64,000 bases of DNA, from the NCBI RefSeq assembly GCF_000306785.1, contig NC_017955.1:868001-932000 (forward strand), given 5' to 3'. Position numbers and translations under genes: made by a program. Positions 1 through 8,454 of this stretch are shown in pieces (the first letter of the stretch is position 1; every line of letters starts with the position of its first letter). This DNA comes from Modestobacter italicus (GTDB lineage Bacteria > Actinomycetota > Actinomycetes > Mycobacteriales > Geodermatophilaceae). The notes beneath the pieces are model-generated. The model worked only from the letters and a program-made list of their open reading frames with translations, was not told where the DNA came from and made no database searches.

Positions 1-1368
1 GGGGTCGGTCTGGCCGCCGTGGTCGGCGCGGTCGCCCAGGAGCGGCGGATGCGCGGCGTTGTCTTCGGCAGCTACGTCGACGGCCGGCTGCAGGAGCGCC
101 CGTTCCCGCTCTGCCCGGTGCCGCGGGTGCTGTCCGCGGCCGACTGGGCGCACCTGTCCGCCGGGGTCGAGCAGCGCACCCGCGCGCTGAACGCCTTCCT
201 GGCCGACGTCTACCGCCCGACCGGCCGGCGGCGCACCGACGAGGAGAAGCAGCCGGAGGTGGTGCGGGCGGGCGTCGTCCCGGAGTGGCTGGTCTCGGCC
301 AGCCCCGGCCACCGGCCGGACGCCGTCGGCGCAGCCGTCCCCGGGCAGCAGCGGATCACCGTCGCCGGGATGGACCTGCTGCTGGGGCCGGACGGCTGGG
401 TGGTGCTCGAGGACAACCTGCGGGTGCCCTCGGGCATCGGCTACGCGCTCACCAACCGGGACAGCGGCTGCGCCGCGCTGCCGCAGCTCTACGCCGGGGC
501 CGAGGCGGCGGGCCTGGTCGACCCGGCCGAGTCGGTGGCGATGCTGCGCGCCGCGCTGGCCGACGCCGCCCCCGCCGGGTGCACCGGCGTGCCGCGGCTG
601 GGCCTGCTCACCGACGGCCCGCACAACTCCGCCTGGTTCGAGCACCGGCTGCTCGCCGAGGCGATGGGCATCCCGATCGTCACCCCCGACGTCCTCTGGC
701 CGACGACGTCCGGCGGGGTGGCGGTGCAGCGGGACGGCGAGCGCCAGCCGGTCGACGTCCTGTACCGGCGCTTCGACGAGGCCGACCTGTCCGCCCACCT
801 CACCCCCAGCGGCGCGTCGGTCGGTGCGCTGCTGGCCGGTGCGGTGCGCGCGGGGCAGCTGGCGGTGGCCAACGCGCCGGGCAACGGCGTCGCCGACGAC
901 AAGGCCACCTACCGGTACGTCGACGCGATGATCCGCTTCTACCTGGCCGAGGAGCCGGTGCTGGCCTGCGTGCCGACCTGGCTGCTGGCCGACGCCGCCG
1001 ACCTCGCCGAGGTGCGCGACCGGCTGCACGAGCTCGTGGTCAAGCCGGTCGACGGGTACGGCGGGCAGGGCGTCGTCTTCGGCCCGCTGTGCTCGGCCGC
1101 GGAGCTCGCCGAGCTGCAGGCGCAGGTGCTCGCCGCCCCGCACCGGTTCGTCGCCCAGCAGCCGGTCGACTTCTCCACGGTGCCGACCGTCGTCGACGGC
1201 CTGGTCGTGCCGCGGCACGCCGACCTGCGGGTGTTCGCCGTCGCCGGCAGCAGCACCCGGGCGCTGCCCGCCGCGCTGACCCGGGTCGCGCTCACCGAGG
1301 GCTCGCTGCTGGTCAACTCCAGCCAGGGCGGCGGCAGCAAGGACACCTGGGTCCTGCCCCCTGCTTAG
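1..1368 (+). CDS. Circularly permuted type 2 ATP-grasp protein (5' end outside window)
   Basis: The frame is open to the window edge, so the gene starts upstream; the visible part is 455 residues. It matches the circularly permuted ATP-grasp family (old DUF404/DUF407): ERPFPLCPVPRVL near the start, VLEDNLRVPSGIGYALTNR in the first third, KPVDGYGGQG in the ATP-grasp region, and the usual SKDTWVL end. Such proteins form carboxylate-amine or amide bonds using ATP, but the substrate is usually unknown. They often sit beside alpha-E and transglutaminase-like genes; here only the 3' side is visible, and it faces galE convergently across a hairpin. A 449-residue form from GTG at 19 is possible, but family members usually have more N-terminal sequence. 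Confidence 0.85.
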   Translation, partial: GVGLAAVVGAVAQERRMRGVVFGSYVDGRLQERPFPLCPVPRVLSAADWAHLSAGVEQRTRALNAFLADVYRPTGRRRTDEEKQPEVVRAGVVPEWLVSASPGHRPDAVGAAVPGQQRITVAGMDLLLGPDGWVVLEDNLRVPSGIGYALTNRDSGCAALPQLYAGAEAAGLVDPAESVAMLRAALADAAPAGCTGVPRLGLLTDGPHNSAWFEHRLLAEAMGIPIVTPDVLWPTTSGGVAVQRDGERQPVDVLYRRFDEADLSAHLTPSGASVGALLAGAVRAGQLAVANAPGNGVADDKATYRYVDAMIRFYLAEEPVLACVPTWLLADAADLAEVRDRLHELVVKPVDGYGGQGVVFGPLCSAAELAELQAQVLAAPHRFVAQQPVDFSTVPTVVDGLVVPRHADLRVFAVAGSSTRALPAALTRVALTEGSLLVNSSQGGGSKDTWVLPPA

Positions 1369-1369
1369 T

Positions 1370-1407
1370 GGAGTGCGAGGGGCGCGTTTTCCGCGCCGTG
1401 GCACTCC
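1370..1407. terminator. Bidirectional hairpin between convergent genes
   Basis: An outer stem GGAGTGC/GCACTCC and an inner stem GGCGCG/CGCGCC surround a TTTTC loop, just after the ATP-grasp stop and just before the galE stop. Its position between convergent genes and its symmetry fit a bidirectional terminator. A close relative lies at 27347-27390, so it is also one copy of a repeated hairpin type. Confidence 0.6.
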
Positions 1408-1409
1408 GT

Positions 1410-2381
1410 TCAGAGGGGTTGGAGGCGGCGCCAGGCGGTCCAGGCGCTGGTGACCATGTCGTGCAGGTCGTACCGCGCCCGGAAGCCGAGCTCGCGCTCG
1501 ATCCGGCCGACCGCGGCCACCACGCTCGCCGGGTCACCGGGCCGGCGGCCGACCACCTCGGGCGTGGTGTCCGCGCCGGTCACCTCGCCGACCACCCGGA
1601 GGACGTCGAGCACGCTGGCGCCCTGCCCGCGGCCCACGTTGTAGGTGCCCCCCGGCGAGCCGGCCGTCAGCGCGCGCACCGCGGCGAGGTGGGCCTCGGC
1701 GACGTCCGCGACGTGCACGTAGTCCCGGACACCCGTGCCGTCGGGGGTGCCGTGGTCGTCGCCGAACACGAGCGGTGCCGAGCCGGCGTCCAGCGCGGCG
1801 AAGACCAGCGGCACCAGGTTGGCCGCACCGGAGTCGCCCAGCCGGGGCGTCGCCGCGCCGGCGACGTTGAAGTAGCGCAGCGAGGTGGCGGCCAGCCCCC
1901 AGGCGGCGGCGCAGTCGCGGAGCAGCCACTCACCGACCAGCTTGGTCTGCCCGTAGGGCGACAGCGGCCGGCACGGCGCGTCCTCGGCCACCGGGTCGGC
2001 GTCCGGGGTGCCGTAGACGGCGGCGCTGCTGGAGAACACGAACCGGGCGACCCCCTTGGCCCGGCAGCTCTCCAGCAGCGCGACCAGCCCCTCGACGTTC
2101 TCCGCGTAGTAGGTCAGCGGGTCGGCGACCGACTCGGCCACCTGCTTCTTGCCGGCCACGTGCACCACGCCCTGCACCGCGTGCTCGCGCAGCACCCGGC
2201 GGACCAGCCCGCGGTCCCGGACCGAGCCGACCACCAGCGGCACGCCGGGCAGCTCCGCCAGCCGGCCGGCGTCGCCGGTGGAGAGGTCGTCGAGCACCAC
2301 CACCTGCTCACCGGCCGCGGTCATGGCGTGCACGACGTGGGCGCCGATGTAGCCGGCACCGCCGGTCACCAGCCAGCTCAT
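1410..2381 (-). CDS. galE: NAD-dependent sugar-nucleotide epimerase, GalE type
   Basis: This is an extended short-chain dehydrogenase of 323 residues. The Rossmann motif GGAGYIG is at 7-13, the catalytic serine region SSSAAVYG near 117-124, and YGQTK (Tyr143, Lys147) forms the YxxxK pair. Closest resemblance is to UDP-glucose 4-epimerase, which interconverts UDP-glucose and UDP-galactose or the GlcNAc forms. The ATG start overlaps the deacetylase stop as ATGA, and this is the last gene of the ten-gene block. By inference it may supply or adjust the UDP-sugar used by the GT4 enzyme two genes upstream. Substrate specificity cannot be read from the sequence, so it may not be the housekeeping galE. 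Confidence 0.88.
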   Translation of the reverse strand: MSWLVTGGAGYIGAHVVHAMTAAGEQVVVLDDLSTGDAGRLAELPGVPLVVGSVRDRGLVRRVLREHAVQGVVHVAGKKQVAESVADPLTYYAENVEGLVALLESCRAKGVARFVFSSSAAVYGTPDADPVAEDAPCRPLSPYGQTKLVGEWLLRDCAAAWGLAATSLRYFNVAGAATPRLGDSGAANLVPLVFAALDAGSAPLVFGDDHGTPDGTGVRDYVHVADVAEAHLAAVRALTAGSPGGTYNVGRGQGASVLDVLRVVGEVTGADTTPEVVGRRPGDPASVVAAVGRIERELGFRARYDLHDMVTSAWTAWRRLQPL

Positions 2382-3088
2382 GCCCGCACCGCCAGCACGT
2401 CCCGCGCCGCCGACCCGGCGAGCAGCACCTCGGGCAGGTCGGCCAGCGCCGCGCGCATGCCCGCCTCGCCGCCGAACTGGAAGCCGAGCTGGGTGGTGTA
2501 GCAGGCGCAGGCGTCGGCGCGCCGGTCCAGCAGCTGCGGGAGCTCGACGGTGGACAGCCCGCCGGGCAGGGCCTCGCCCGGGACGGCGTCGGGCCGGCGG
2601 AGCACGTAGGGGCTGTCCCGCCACCACAGCACCGGCAGGTCCAGCGACGCGACCGCCCGCAGCACCTGCAGGTGGTCGACGTGCGCGCCCAGCCCCTGCG
2701 GGGCCAGCCACAGGTCCGCGGTCTGCCCGGCGAGCAGGTCGGCCACCTCGCGCCAGACGTCGTCGCCCGGGTGCACGCCGGCGAACAGGTCGGGGGCGCT
2801 GGTGTAGCCCCGGTGCGGCGCCTCGGGCAGGTCGAGGTCGACCGGGGTGGCGCCGAGCACCGCCATCGCGGCCGCGTTCTCCGCGCGGCGCAGCGCCAGG
2901 TAGTCGACGTCGGCGGGCAGCCCCTTGTCCAGCTGGCAGGCCAGCGCGAAGCCGGTGGGGTCGGGCACGCTGCGGGTGAAGCAGGTGACCACGGTGACCT
3001 CGTGCCCGGCGTCGGCCAGCGCCGCCAGGGTCGCCCCGGCGGAGAAGGCCGCGTCGTCCAGGTGCGGGCTGACCGCGAGCACCCGCAT
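2378..3088 (-). CDS. PIG-L family deacetylase
   Basis: This is a 236-residue zinc-dependent amidohydrolase of the LmbE/PIG-L family. The metal-binding motif SPHLDD is at 7-12, the LRRAEN helix near 66-71, and the third metal ligand region HVDH at 136-139. Family members remove acetyl groups from GlcNAc-containing substrates such as GlcNAc-inositol (MshB in mycothiol synthesis) or GlcNAc-phosphatidylinositol. It starts inside the glycosyltransferase stop (TGATG), so the two are translationally coupled. A likely role is deacetylating the glycoside made by that glycosyltransferase. No signal peptide is seen, so it should act in the cytoplasm. The family is clear; the substrate is inferred. Confidence 0.88.
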   Translation of the reverse strand: MRVLAVSPHLDDAAFSAGATLAALADAGHEVTVVTCFTRSVPDPTGFALACQLDKGLPADVDYLALRRAENAAAMAVLGATPVDLDLPEAPHRGYTSAPDLFAGVHPGDDVWREVADLLAGQTADLWLAPQGLGAHVDHLQVLRAVASLDLPVLWWRDSPYVLRRPDAVPGEALPGGLSTVELPQLLDRRADACACYTTQLGFQFGGEAGMRAALADLPEVLLAGSAARDVLAVRA

Positions 3089-4296
3089 CAGAGCAGGTGC
3101 GCTGCGGCCCGGAACCGGCAGCTCGGGTCGACGGTCGTGGGCGGCGTCCAGCCCAGGTCCGGCAGGGTGCCGGCGAGCCGGGTGCAGACCCCGTCGATCG
3201 CGCCGGCCAGCACCGGCCAGGAGTAGAGCCGGCGGACCTCCTCCAGGGCGGTCGTGGCCAGCCGCTGCCGCAGCTCGGCGTCGGACAGCAGCCGGTCGAG
3301 CTCCTTGCGCAACCCCGCCACGTCGCCGGGTTCGTGCAGCAGCCCGTTCTCCTCGTGCCGCAGGCAGTCGACGACGCCGACGCTGACGGTGCTGACCGTG
3401 GGCAGGCCGCTGGCCATCGCCTCCAGCAGCGTGTTGCTGAACCCCTCGCTGTAGGTCGGGCTGACGAACACGTCGGCCGAGCGGTACACCGCGGGTGCCT
3501 CGTCCGGGGGCACGTAGCCGAGGAAGGTGGTCCGGTCGTCGGCCCGGGCGCGCGCCTCCTCCAGGTCCGGGCCGATGCCCGACACCACCAGCCGGACGCC
3601 GTCGGGCAGCGCCTCGAGCAGGTCGAGCACCCCCTTGCGGCGGTCGACCCGGCCGTGGAACAGCAGCACCGGCGGGTCGGCCAGGCTGCCCAGCGGCCGG
3701 TCGGCCGGCGTGAACCGGCGGGTGTCGGTGGCGCCGGGGACGATCGTGAAGCGCGCCGGGTCGGTGCCCAGGTTGCCGACCACCTCGTCGCGGAAGCTGG
3801 CGCTGCCGATCAGCACCGCGCCGGCGTGGTCCAGCACCGCCCGCATCGCCTCGGCGTGGGTGCGGCAGCAGGTGCCCACCCAGTGCCCGTCGCCGCCCTG
3901 GATGCTGACCAGGTTCGGCACGCCCGTGCGCCGCGAGGCCTCCAGCACCGCCAGCCCCGGCGGGTAGCCGTACTGGGCGTGCAGCACGTCGAAGGGCCGC
4001 TGGTCGTGCAGGGCGACGACGGTGCGGACGAGCTCCTCGATGTCGCCCTCCCAGTCGGCGGGGACGACGGTCTCGCCGCGGCTGGGCAGCGCGTGCACCT
4101 CGACCCCGGCGGGCACCCGGTCGGCCGGCGGCGGGCCGCCCCCGTAGACCCGGGTGCCGGCCTCGTCGTCCCGGTACTGGCTGACCAGCGTCACGTCGTG
4201 CCCGAGCGCGACCAGCTCGCGCAGCAGGTTCTCCGCGTAGACGCTCATGCCGCTCACCGCCGGCCAGTAGCGCCGGCTGACGAAGCAGATCCTCAT
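3088..4296 (-). CDS. GT4 family glycosyltransferase
   Basis: This 402-residue retaining glycosyltransferase has the GT-B fold. The N-terminal acceptor domain begins RICFVSRRYWPAVSGMSVY; the C-terminal donor domain carries HGRVDRRKG (phosphate-binding Arg and Lys) and an EX7E-type segment, SPTYSEGFSNTLLEAMASG. Relatives include MshA, which joins GlcNAc to inositol 3-phosphate. Placed between a TIM-barrel isomerase and a PIG-L deacetylase and downstream of an inositol-phosphate synthase gene, it probably glycosylates a cyclitol. It has no membrane segment. ATGA overlap links it to the preceding gene. Family assignment is firm; donor and acceptor are inferred. Confidence 0.9.
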   Translation of the reverse strand: MRICFVSRRYWPAVSGMSVYAENLLRELVALGHDVTLVSQYRDDEAGTRVYGGGPPPADRVPAGVEVHALPSRGETVVPADWEGDIEELVRTVVALHDQRPFDVLHAQYGYPPGLAVLEASRRTGVPNLVSIQGGDGHWVGTCCRTHAEAMRAVLDHAGAVLIGSASFRDEVVGNLGTDPARFTIVPGATDTRRFTPADRPLGSLADPPVLLFHGRVDRRKGVLDLLEALPDGVRLVVSGIGPDLEEARARADDRTTFLGYVPPDEAPAVYRSADVFVSPTYSEGFSNTLLEAMASGLPTVSTVSVGVVDCLRHEENGLLHEPGDVAGLRKELDRLLSDAELRQRLATTALEEVRRLYSWPVLAGAIDGVCTRLAGTLPDLGWTPPTTVDPSCRFRAAAHLL

Positions 4297-5123
4297 CCCT
4301 CGGCCTCCCTCAGCAGCTCGATCGAGCGGGGCACCAGCTGGTGCGCCCGGTGGCCGTCGCGGGAGAGCTCCAGGCTGACCAGCCGGTCGTAGCCCACCGC
4401 GCGCAGCGCGGCCAGCACCGCCGGCAGGTCGACGTCGCCCTCGTCGAGCGGCAGGTGGTCGTGCACGCCGCGGCGCATGCCCTCGACGGCGACCGCCCCC
4501 AGCTGCGGGCCGAAGGCGGTCACCGCCTGCTCGGGGGTGTACCGGCCGCTGACCACGCAGTGCCCGGTGTCCAGCGCGAGGGTCAGGCCGGGCACGTCCG
4601 CAGCGAGGGCGGCCCAGTCGTCGGCGTCCTCGACGAGCATCCCCGGCTCCGGTTCGACGGCCAGCGCGTAGCCGCGCCCGCCGTGGCTGTCGACGAGCGC
4701 CCGGACGCCGTCGACCAGCCAGCCGCGGGCGGCCGCCCGGTCGACGCCGGGCTGCGGCACGCCGGCCCAGAAGCTCACCGCCTCGGCCTGCAGCACCTCG
4801 GCGAGCTCGCAGGCCAGCCGCAGGTAGGCCAGCCGGCGGGCGCGGCCCTCGGGGGTCGGGTTGACCAGCGTGGGCTCGTGCTTGACCCGCGGGTCGAGCA
4901 GGAACCGGGCGCCGGTCTCGACCACCACGCCCAGCCCCAGGTCGTCGCAGCGGCGGCGGACCCGCTGGGCCTGCGCGCGGGCGTCGACGGCGAACGGGTC
5001 GAGGTGGTGCACGTCGAGGGTGAGGGCCACCCCGGCGTACCCGGTGTCGGCCAGGAACGACAGCGCGTCGTCGAGCCGGTGCGAGGTGAGCCCGTTGGTG
5101 TTGTAGGCGTACCGCAGGCTCAC
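4293..5123 (-). CDS. TIM-barrel sugar phosphate isomerase/epimerase-like protein
   Basis: This 276-residue protein resembles AP-endonuclease-2-like TIM barrels (IolE/IolI, xylose isomerase-like). The N-terminus RYAYNTNGLTSHRL gives the first strand; AVEPEPG, LALDTGHCV and SLELSRDGH carry the Glu, Asp/His and Glu residues expected to bind a divalent metal. The GTG start at 5123 overlaps the YcaO stop (GTGA), which supports this start. IolI and IolE relatives act on inosose, which fits the inositol theme of the operon, though some family members act on unrelated sugars. The frame is also open upstream through the YcaO gene, discussed under that gene. Confidence 0.8.
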   Translation of the reverse strand: MSLRYAYNTNGLTSHRLDDALSFLADTGYAGVALTLDVHHLDPFAVDARAQAQRVRRRCDDLGLGVVVETGARFLLDPRVKHEPTLVNPTPEGRARRLAYLRLACELAEVLQAEAVSFWAGVPQPGVDRAAARGWLVDGVRALVDSHGGRGYALAVEPEPGMLVEDADDWAALAADVPGLTLALDTGHCVVSGRYTPEQAVTAFGPQLGAVAVEGMRRGVHDHLPLDEGDVDLPAVLAALRAVGYDRLVSLELSRDGHRAHQLVPRSIELLREAEG

Positions 5124-6572
5124 GAGCTCACCGCCAGCGCGGCGACGTGCCGGCCGGGCTCCCGGTACAGCGCGTACAGCTCGCCGACCGCCCGCTCGGC
5201 GCCGGCCCGGTCGAACCAGGCCGGCCCACCCAGGCGCTCCTCCGCCTCGGCGGTCAGGTGCACCCGGGCCCAGCCGCCGGGGTCCGGCGCCGACGGCGGC
5301 GAGCCCGGCCCCGGGGCCGTCGCCGCGGTCGAGCAGCCGGCGCACGCCGCGCTCACCGATCCGGCCGTAGGACATCGTCTCGGCCTCCAGGCCGGGCACC
5401 AGCACCTTCGCCGCCACGGCCTCGCCCCGGGAGGGCTGCAGGTCGACCAGCACGTCGTACCCCTCGGCGGTGAGGGTGCCGACCACGTCGTCGTCCCCGC
5501 CGCTGGGCAGGTCGGACAGCGCCACGCTGCTCCGCCGGGACAGCACCGAGCCGCGCAGCAGGTCGGTCAGCCGGTCGGTGCCCAGCCGGGTCCACCCGAG
5601 CATCGCCTGCAGCGCCCGGTCCTCCTCGACCATCCGCTCCGGCGGGTGCCCGCGCAGCCACTGGTCCAGGTAGCCCGGCGGGGTGGCGGCGGCGACGGCG
5701 TCCAGCGGGCCGTGCATGAACGCCTTGCGGCTGCGCGCGGCGGCGAACTCGTGCAGCGCCTTGCGCACCGCGGCGTCCCGGTCGGGGTCGGCCGCCTCGC
5801 CGCAGGCGGTGACCATCATCGGGGCGGGCTCCGAGCCGTCCCGCGAGCAGCCGACGGCGTAGACGTCGACGATGCCGTGCTCGGTGCTCGCCAGCTTGAC
5901 CAGCACGTCGATGCCGGCGGCGTCGAGCCGGTCGAGCAGGGCCAGCGCATCGGGGTCGTGCAGACCGGCCAGGTCGACCACCACGCCCTGGTCCAGCGCG
6001 CGGAAAGTGGTGGCGTTCCCGTCGCGCTGCAGCAGCTCGAGCAGCGCGTGCCGGACCGCCCGGTCGGCGTCGAACGCCGCGCCCTGGCCGTTGGTGATCA
6101 CCGTGGTGAGCCAGCCGCCGGGCGGTGGGTCCCCGGGCAGCTCCTCGGGCGCGGAGACGACGAGCTCGGCCGGCACCAGCACGGTCTCGCCGTCCCGGGT
6201 GCGGGTCATCGGCAGCCACTGGAGCTCGCGGTCGTCGTCGTAGGTGCTGCCGGCCTCCAGGCACAGCGTGCGCGGGTCGGCCACCCGGTCCCGGCCCTCG
6301 GTGCGGGCCAGCTCCCGGTACGAGCCGTGCACCCGGTCGAGCCCGGCGTGCGCGCGGATGGACAGCGCCATCTCGGCCATCTCGCCGAGCGCGCCGGTGC
6401 GGGCCTCCTCCCGGGTCGCGCCGTAGCCCAGCCCGCTGCCGCCCGGGTGCTCCGGCGTCGAGGAGAGGAACGCGCTGTGCAGCGGCACGTCGAGGACGTC
6501 CAGGCCCTCGATGGCGAACTCCTCGACGCCGGCCGGGAAGGAGTCCAGGTACCGCTGGGAGGTGGTGGTCAC
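5120..6572 (-). CDS. YcaO-domain protein, frameshifted as sequenced
   Basis: YcaO enzymes use ATP to activate amides, making azolines, thioamides or amidines in peptides, or modifying proteins. The YcaO-like core runs from GTG at 6572 (GTGA overlap with the previous stop), with segments such as GSGLGYGATREEA, ITNGQGAAFD and ALLELLQRDGNATTF. Around 5275-5345 the credible protein changes frame: upstream of it one frame is YcaO-like, downstream another frame encodes the natural-looking tail (HLTAEAEERLGGPAWFDRAG) that stops at 5120 in a GTGA overlap with the next start. The span is 1453 nt, not a multiple of three. The run CCCCGGGG at 5309-5316 is a likely indel site. No C-terminal PxPxP, cyclodehydratase partner or precursor peptide is seen. 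Confidence 0.75.
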
Positions 6573-7453
6573 AGCTCGGTCAGCGCGATCGGTGCGGCGT
6601 CCGGACGCCCGGCCAGCAGCCGCTGCACCAGGTGGACGACGTGGTCGGTGGTCACGCCCGGCACCAGCTCGAACGGCGTGGCCACGGCGCCGAAGTCCAG
6701 CTCGGCGACCACCGCCAGGTACTCCCGCAGCTCGCCGTGCGAGAGCGGGATCTGCGCGTGGAACGCCTTGTGCGCGCTCAGCCCGACGGGGTTGCCCTCG
6801 CCGTCCAGGTCGACCTTGAGCGAGTCGCCGCAGAAGAGCACCCCGCGCCGGCTGTCGTGCAGCACCGAGTGCCCGGGGAAGTGCCCGCCGGTGCGGTGCA
6901 GCGTCAGGTCGGGGGCCAGCTCGAGCACGTCGTCGGCGGGCCAGGTGACCCGGAAGGCCTTGGTCCACTCCAGGTCGCGCACCCCGACGCACACCGTCGC
7001 GGGCTCCAGCTCCAGCTGCAGCTGCCACAGCGCGCCGTAGCCGTGCACGTGGCTGGAGGCGAGCACGTCGAACCCGCCCTTCTCGGCGGCCATCCGGCGC
7101 AGCTCGGCGAGCATCTCGGCGGTGTACCAGGGCGCGCACTCGAAGCCGACCAGCCCGGCGTCGGTCTCGATGACCCAGCCGCGGCTGTCCAGCCCGAAGC
7201 GGGGTCCGGTGCCGAACTCGGTGATGCCGGCCACGGCGGTGGGCCGCCAGAAGCCGGTGACCAGCTCGTCGGCCTGCTTGGGGGTGACGAACTCGAAGCC
7301 GTGCTCGGGCAGCGCGTTGCGCACGTCGGCGCAGACCGGGCAGACCTGCGGGCCGGGGGCCGGCCAGCGCTGCCAGTGCCCGCAGTTGGTGCAGGCGAAG
7401 GCGGGCAGGTCGGGCAGCAGGCCGCGGTAGGGGTTGGTGTCGGGGTTCGTCAC
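6569..7453 (-). CDS. MBL-fold metallohydrolase with N-terminal zinc ribbon
   Basis: This 294-residue protein starts with a zinc ribbon, CTNC near 21-24 and CPVC near 38-41, followed by a metallo-beta-lactamase fold. Later motifs TGGHFPGHSVL and FCGDSL match the conserved His and Asp ligands of the fold. The usual HxHxDH signature reads SSHVHGYG, so the Asp-His half is absent or changed, which could alter metal binding or activity. It lies in the ten-gene block between an oxidoreductase and the YcaO gene with ATGA/GTGA overlaps. A hydrolase or a metal-binding oxygen-transfer role are both possible; the substrate is unknown. Confidence 0.8.
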   Translation of the reverse strand: MTNPDTNPYRGLLPDLPAFACTNCGHWQRWPAPGPQVCPVCADVRNALPEHGFEFVTPKQADELVTGFWRPTAVAGITEFGTGPRFGLDSRGWVIETDAGLVGFECAPWYTAEMLAELRRMAAEKGGFDVLASSHVHGYGALWQLQLELEPATVCVGVRDLEWTKAFRVTWPADDVLELAPDLTLHRTGGHFPGHSVLHDSRRGVLFCGDSLKVDLDGEGNPVGLSAHKAFHAQIPLSHGELREYLAVVAELDFGAVATPFELVPGVTTDHVVHLVQRLLAGRPDAAPIALTEL

Positions 7454-8454
7454 GAGCGGGCTCCGGTGCGGTCGGTGGCGGCGTCGAGCGCCTGCACGAG
7501 CAGGCGGTGCAGGGCGAGGTCGCGGTCGGGCGGGTACGGCCAGGGCGCCGCGCCGGTGACCGCGGCGCCGAACCCGGCGAACTGGGCGGTGAACGGGTCG
7601 GTGCCGGCGAACGGGACGTCGACCGGCTCGGGGCGGAACAGCGTGAGCGACCCGCCGGCGGTCTGGCCCATCGTGTCCACGGCGACGGCCATGCCCCGGG
7701 TGCCGACCACCTCGAGCCGGCGGCGGGGGAGGGCGTCGGGGCAGTTGTAGGACACGTGCAGGTCGACCAGCACGCCCCCGGCGGTGCGGCCGGCCAGCAG
7801 CGCGCCGTCGTCCACCGGGTAGTCCTGCACCCGGTTCTGCAGCAGCGCGGAGAGCTCGACGACGTCCTCGCCGAGCAGCACACCGGCCAGGTCCAGGCCG
7901 TGCGGGGCCAGGTCGATCGCGGCGCCCCCGCCGGCCCGCGACCGGTCGACCCGCCAGTTGTCATGCGGGCCGCCGTCCGGTGACCAGTCGGCCGGCAGCC
8001 AGCAGCAGTAGGCGATCCGGACGGCGGTGACCGTGCCCAGCTCGGGCACCAGCTCGCGCAGCCGGACGTGCGCGGGGTGCCAGCGCTGGTCGAAGGCGGT
8101 GCCCAGCAGCACACCGGCGCGGGCGGCCGCGGCGACGGCGGCCTCGGCGTCGGCGACGTCGGCGGCCAGCGGCTTCTCGCACAGCACCGCGACCCCCGCC
8201 GCGGCGGCCGCCTCGACGACCTGCCGGTGGGCGGAGTTGGGCACCGCGACGTAGACCGCGTCCAGGCCTGGGGTGGCCAGGAACGCGGCCAGGTCGGTGC
8301 TGCGGGGCGCCTCGACCGGCATCCGGGCCATCGCGGCGGGGTCGCGGTCGTGCAGCGCCACCAGCCGGGCGCCGGGGACCTGCAGCAGGCCGGGCAGCGC
8401 GTGGTCGCGGGCCACCCAGCCGCAGCCGGCGACCCCCCACCCGACGCCGCTCAC
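7450..8454 (-). CDS. Gfo/Idh/MocA family NAD(P)-dependent oxidoreductase
   Basis: The N-terminal Rossmann fold (GWGVAGCGWVARDH), the CEKPLA motif near residue 95 and the C-terminal beta-sheet domain with GGGAAIDLAPHGLD mark a Gfo/Idh/MocA dehydrogenase of about 334 residues. The family includes inositol 2-dehydrogenases, which fits an operon that begins with inositol-3-phosphate synthase. The GTG at 8454 overlaps the methyltransferase stop (GTGA); a second GTG at 8457 is also possible. The HGLD motif keeps the catalytic-type His. It probably oxidises a cyclitol or sugar carbon, but the exact substrate is inferred only. Confidence 0.85.
   Translation of the reverse strand: MSGVGWGVAGCGWVARDHALPGLLQVPGARLVALHDRDPAAMARMPVEAPRSTDLAAFLATPGLDAVYVAVPNSAHRQVVEAAAAAGVAVLCEKPLAADVADAEAAVAAAARAGVLLGTAFDQRWHPAHVRLRELVPELGTVTAVRIAYCCWLPADWSPDGGPHDNWRVDRSRAGGGAAIDLAPHGLDLAGVLLGEDVVELSALLQNRVQDYPVDDGALLAGRTAGGVLVDLHVSYNCPDALPRRRLEVVGTRGMAVAVDTMGQTAGGSLTLFRPEPVDVPFAGTDPFTAQFAGFGAAVTGAAPWPYPPDRDLALHRLLVQALDAATDRTGARS

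Noticed and set aside
4293-8114. One very long open frame covering the TIM barrel, YcaO, part of MBL and Gfo/Idh
   Set aside because: GC-rich DNA leaves alternative frames open. Only the TIM-barrel and YcaO parts read as protein; the rest is a shadow of genes in other frames with clear families and coupled starts.
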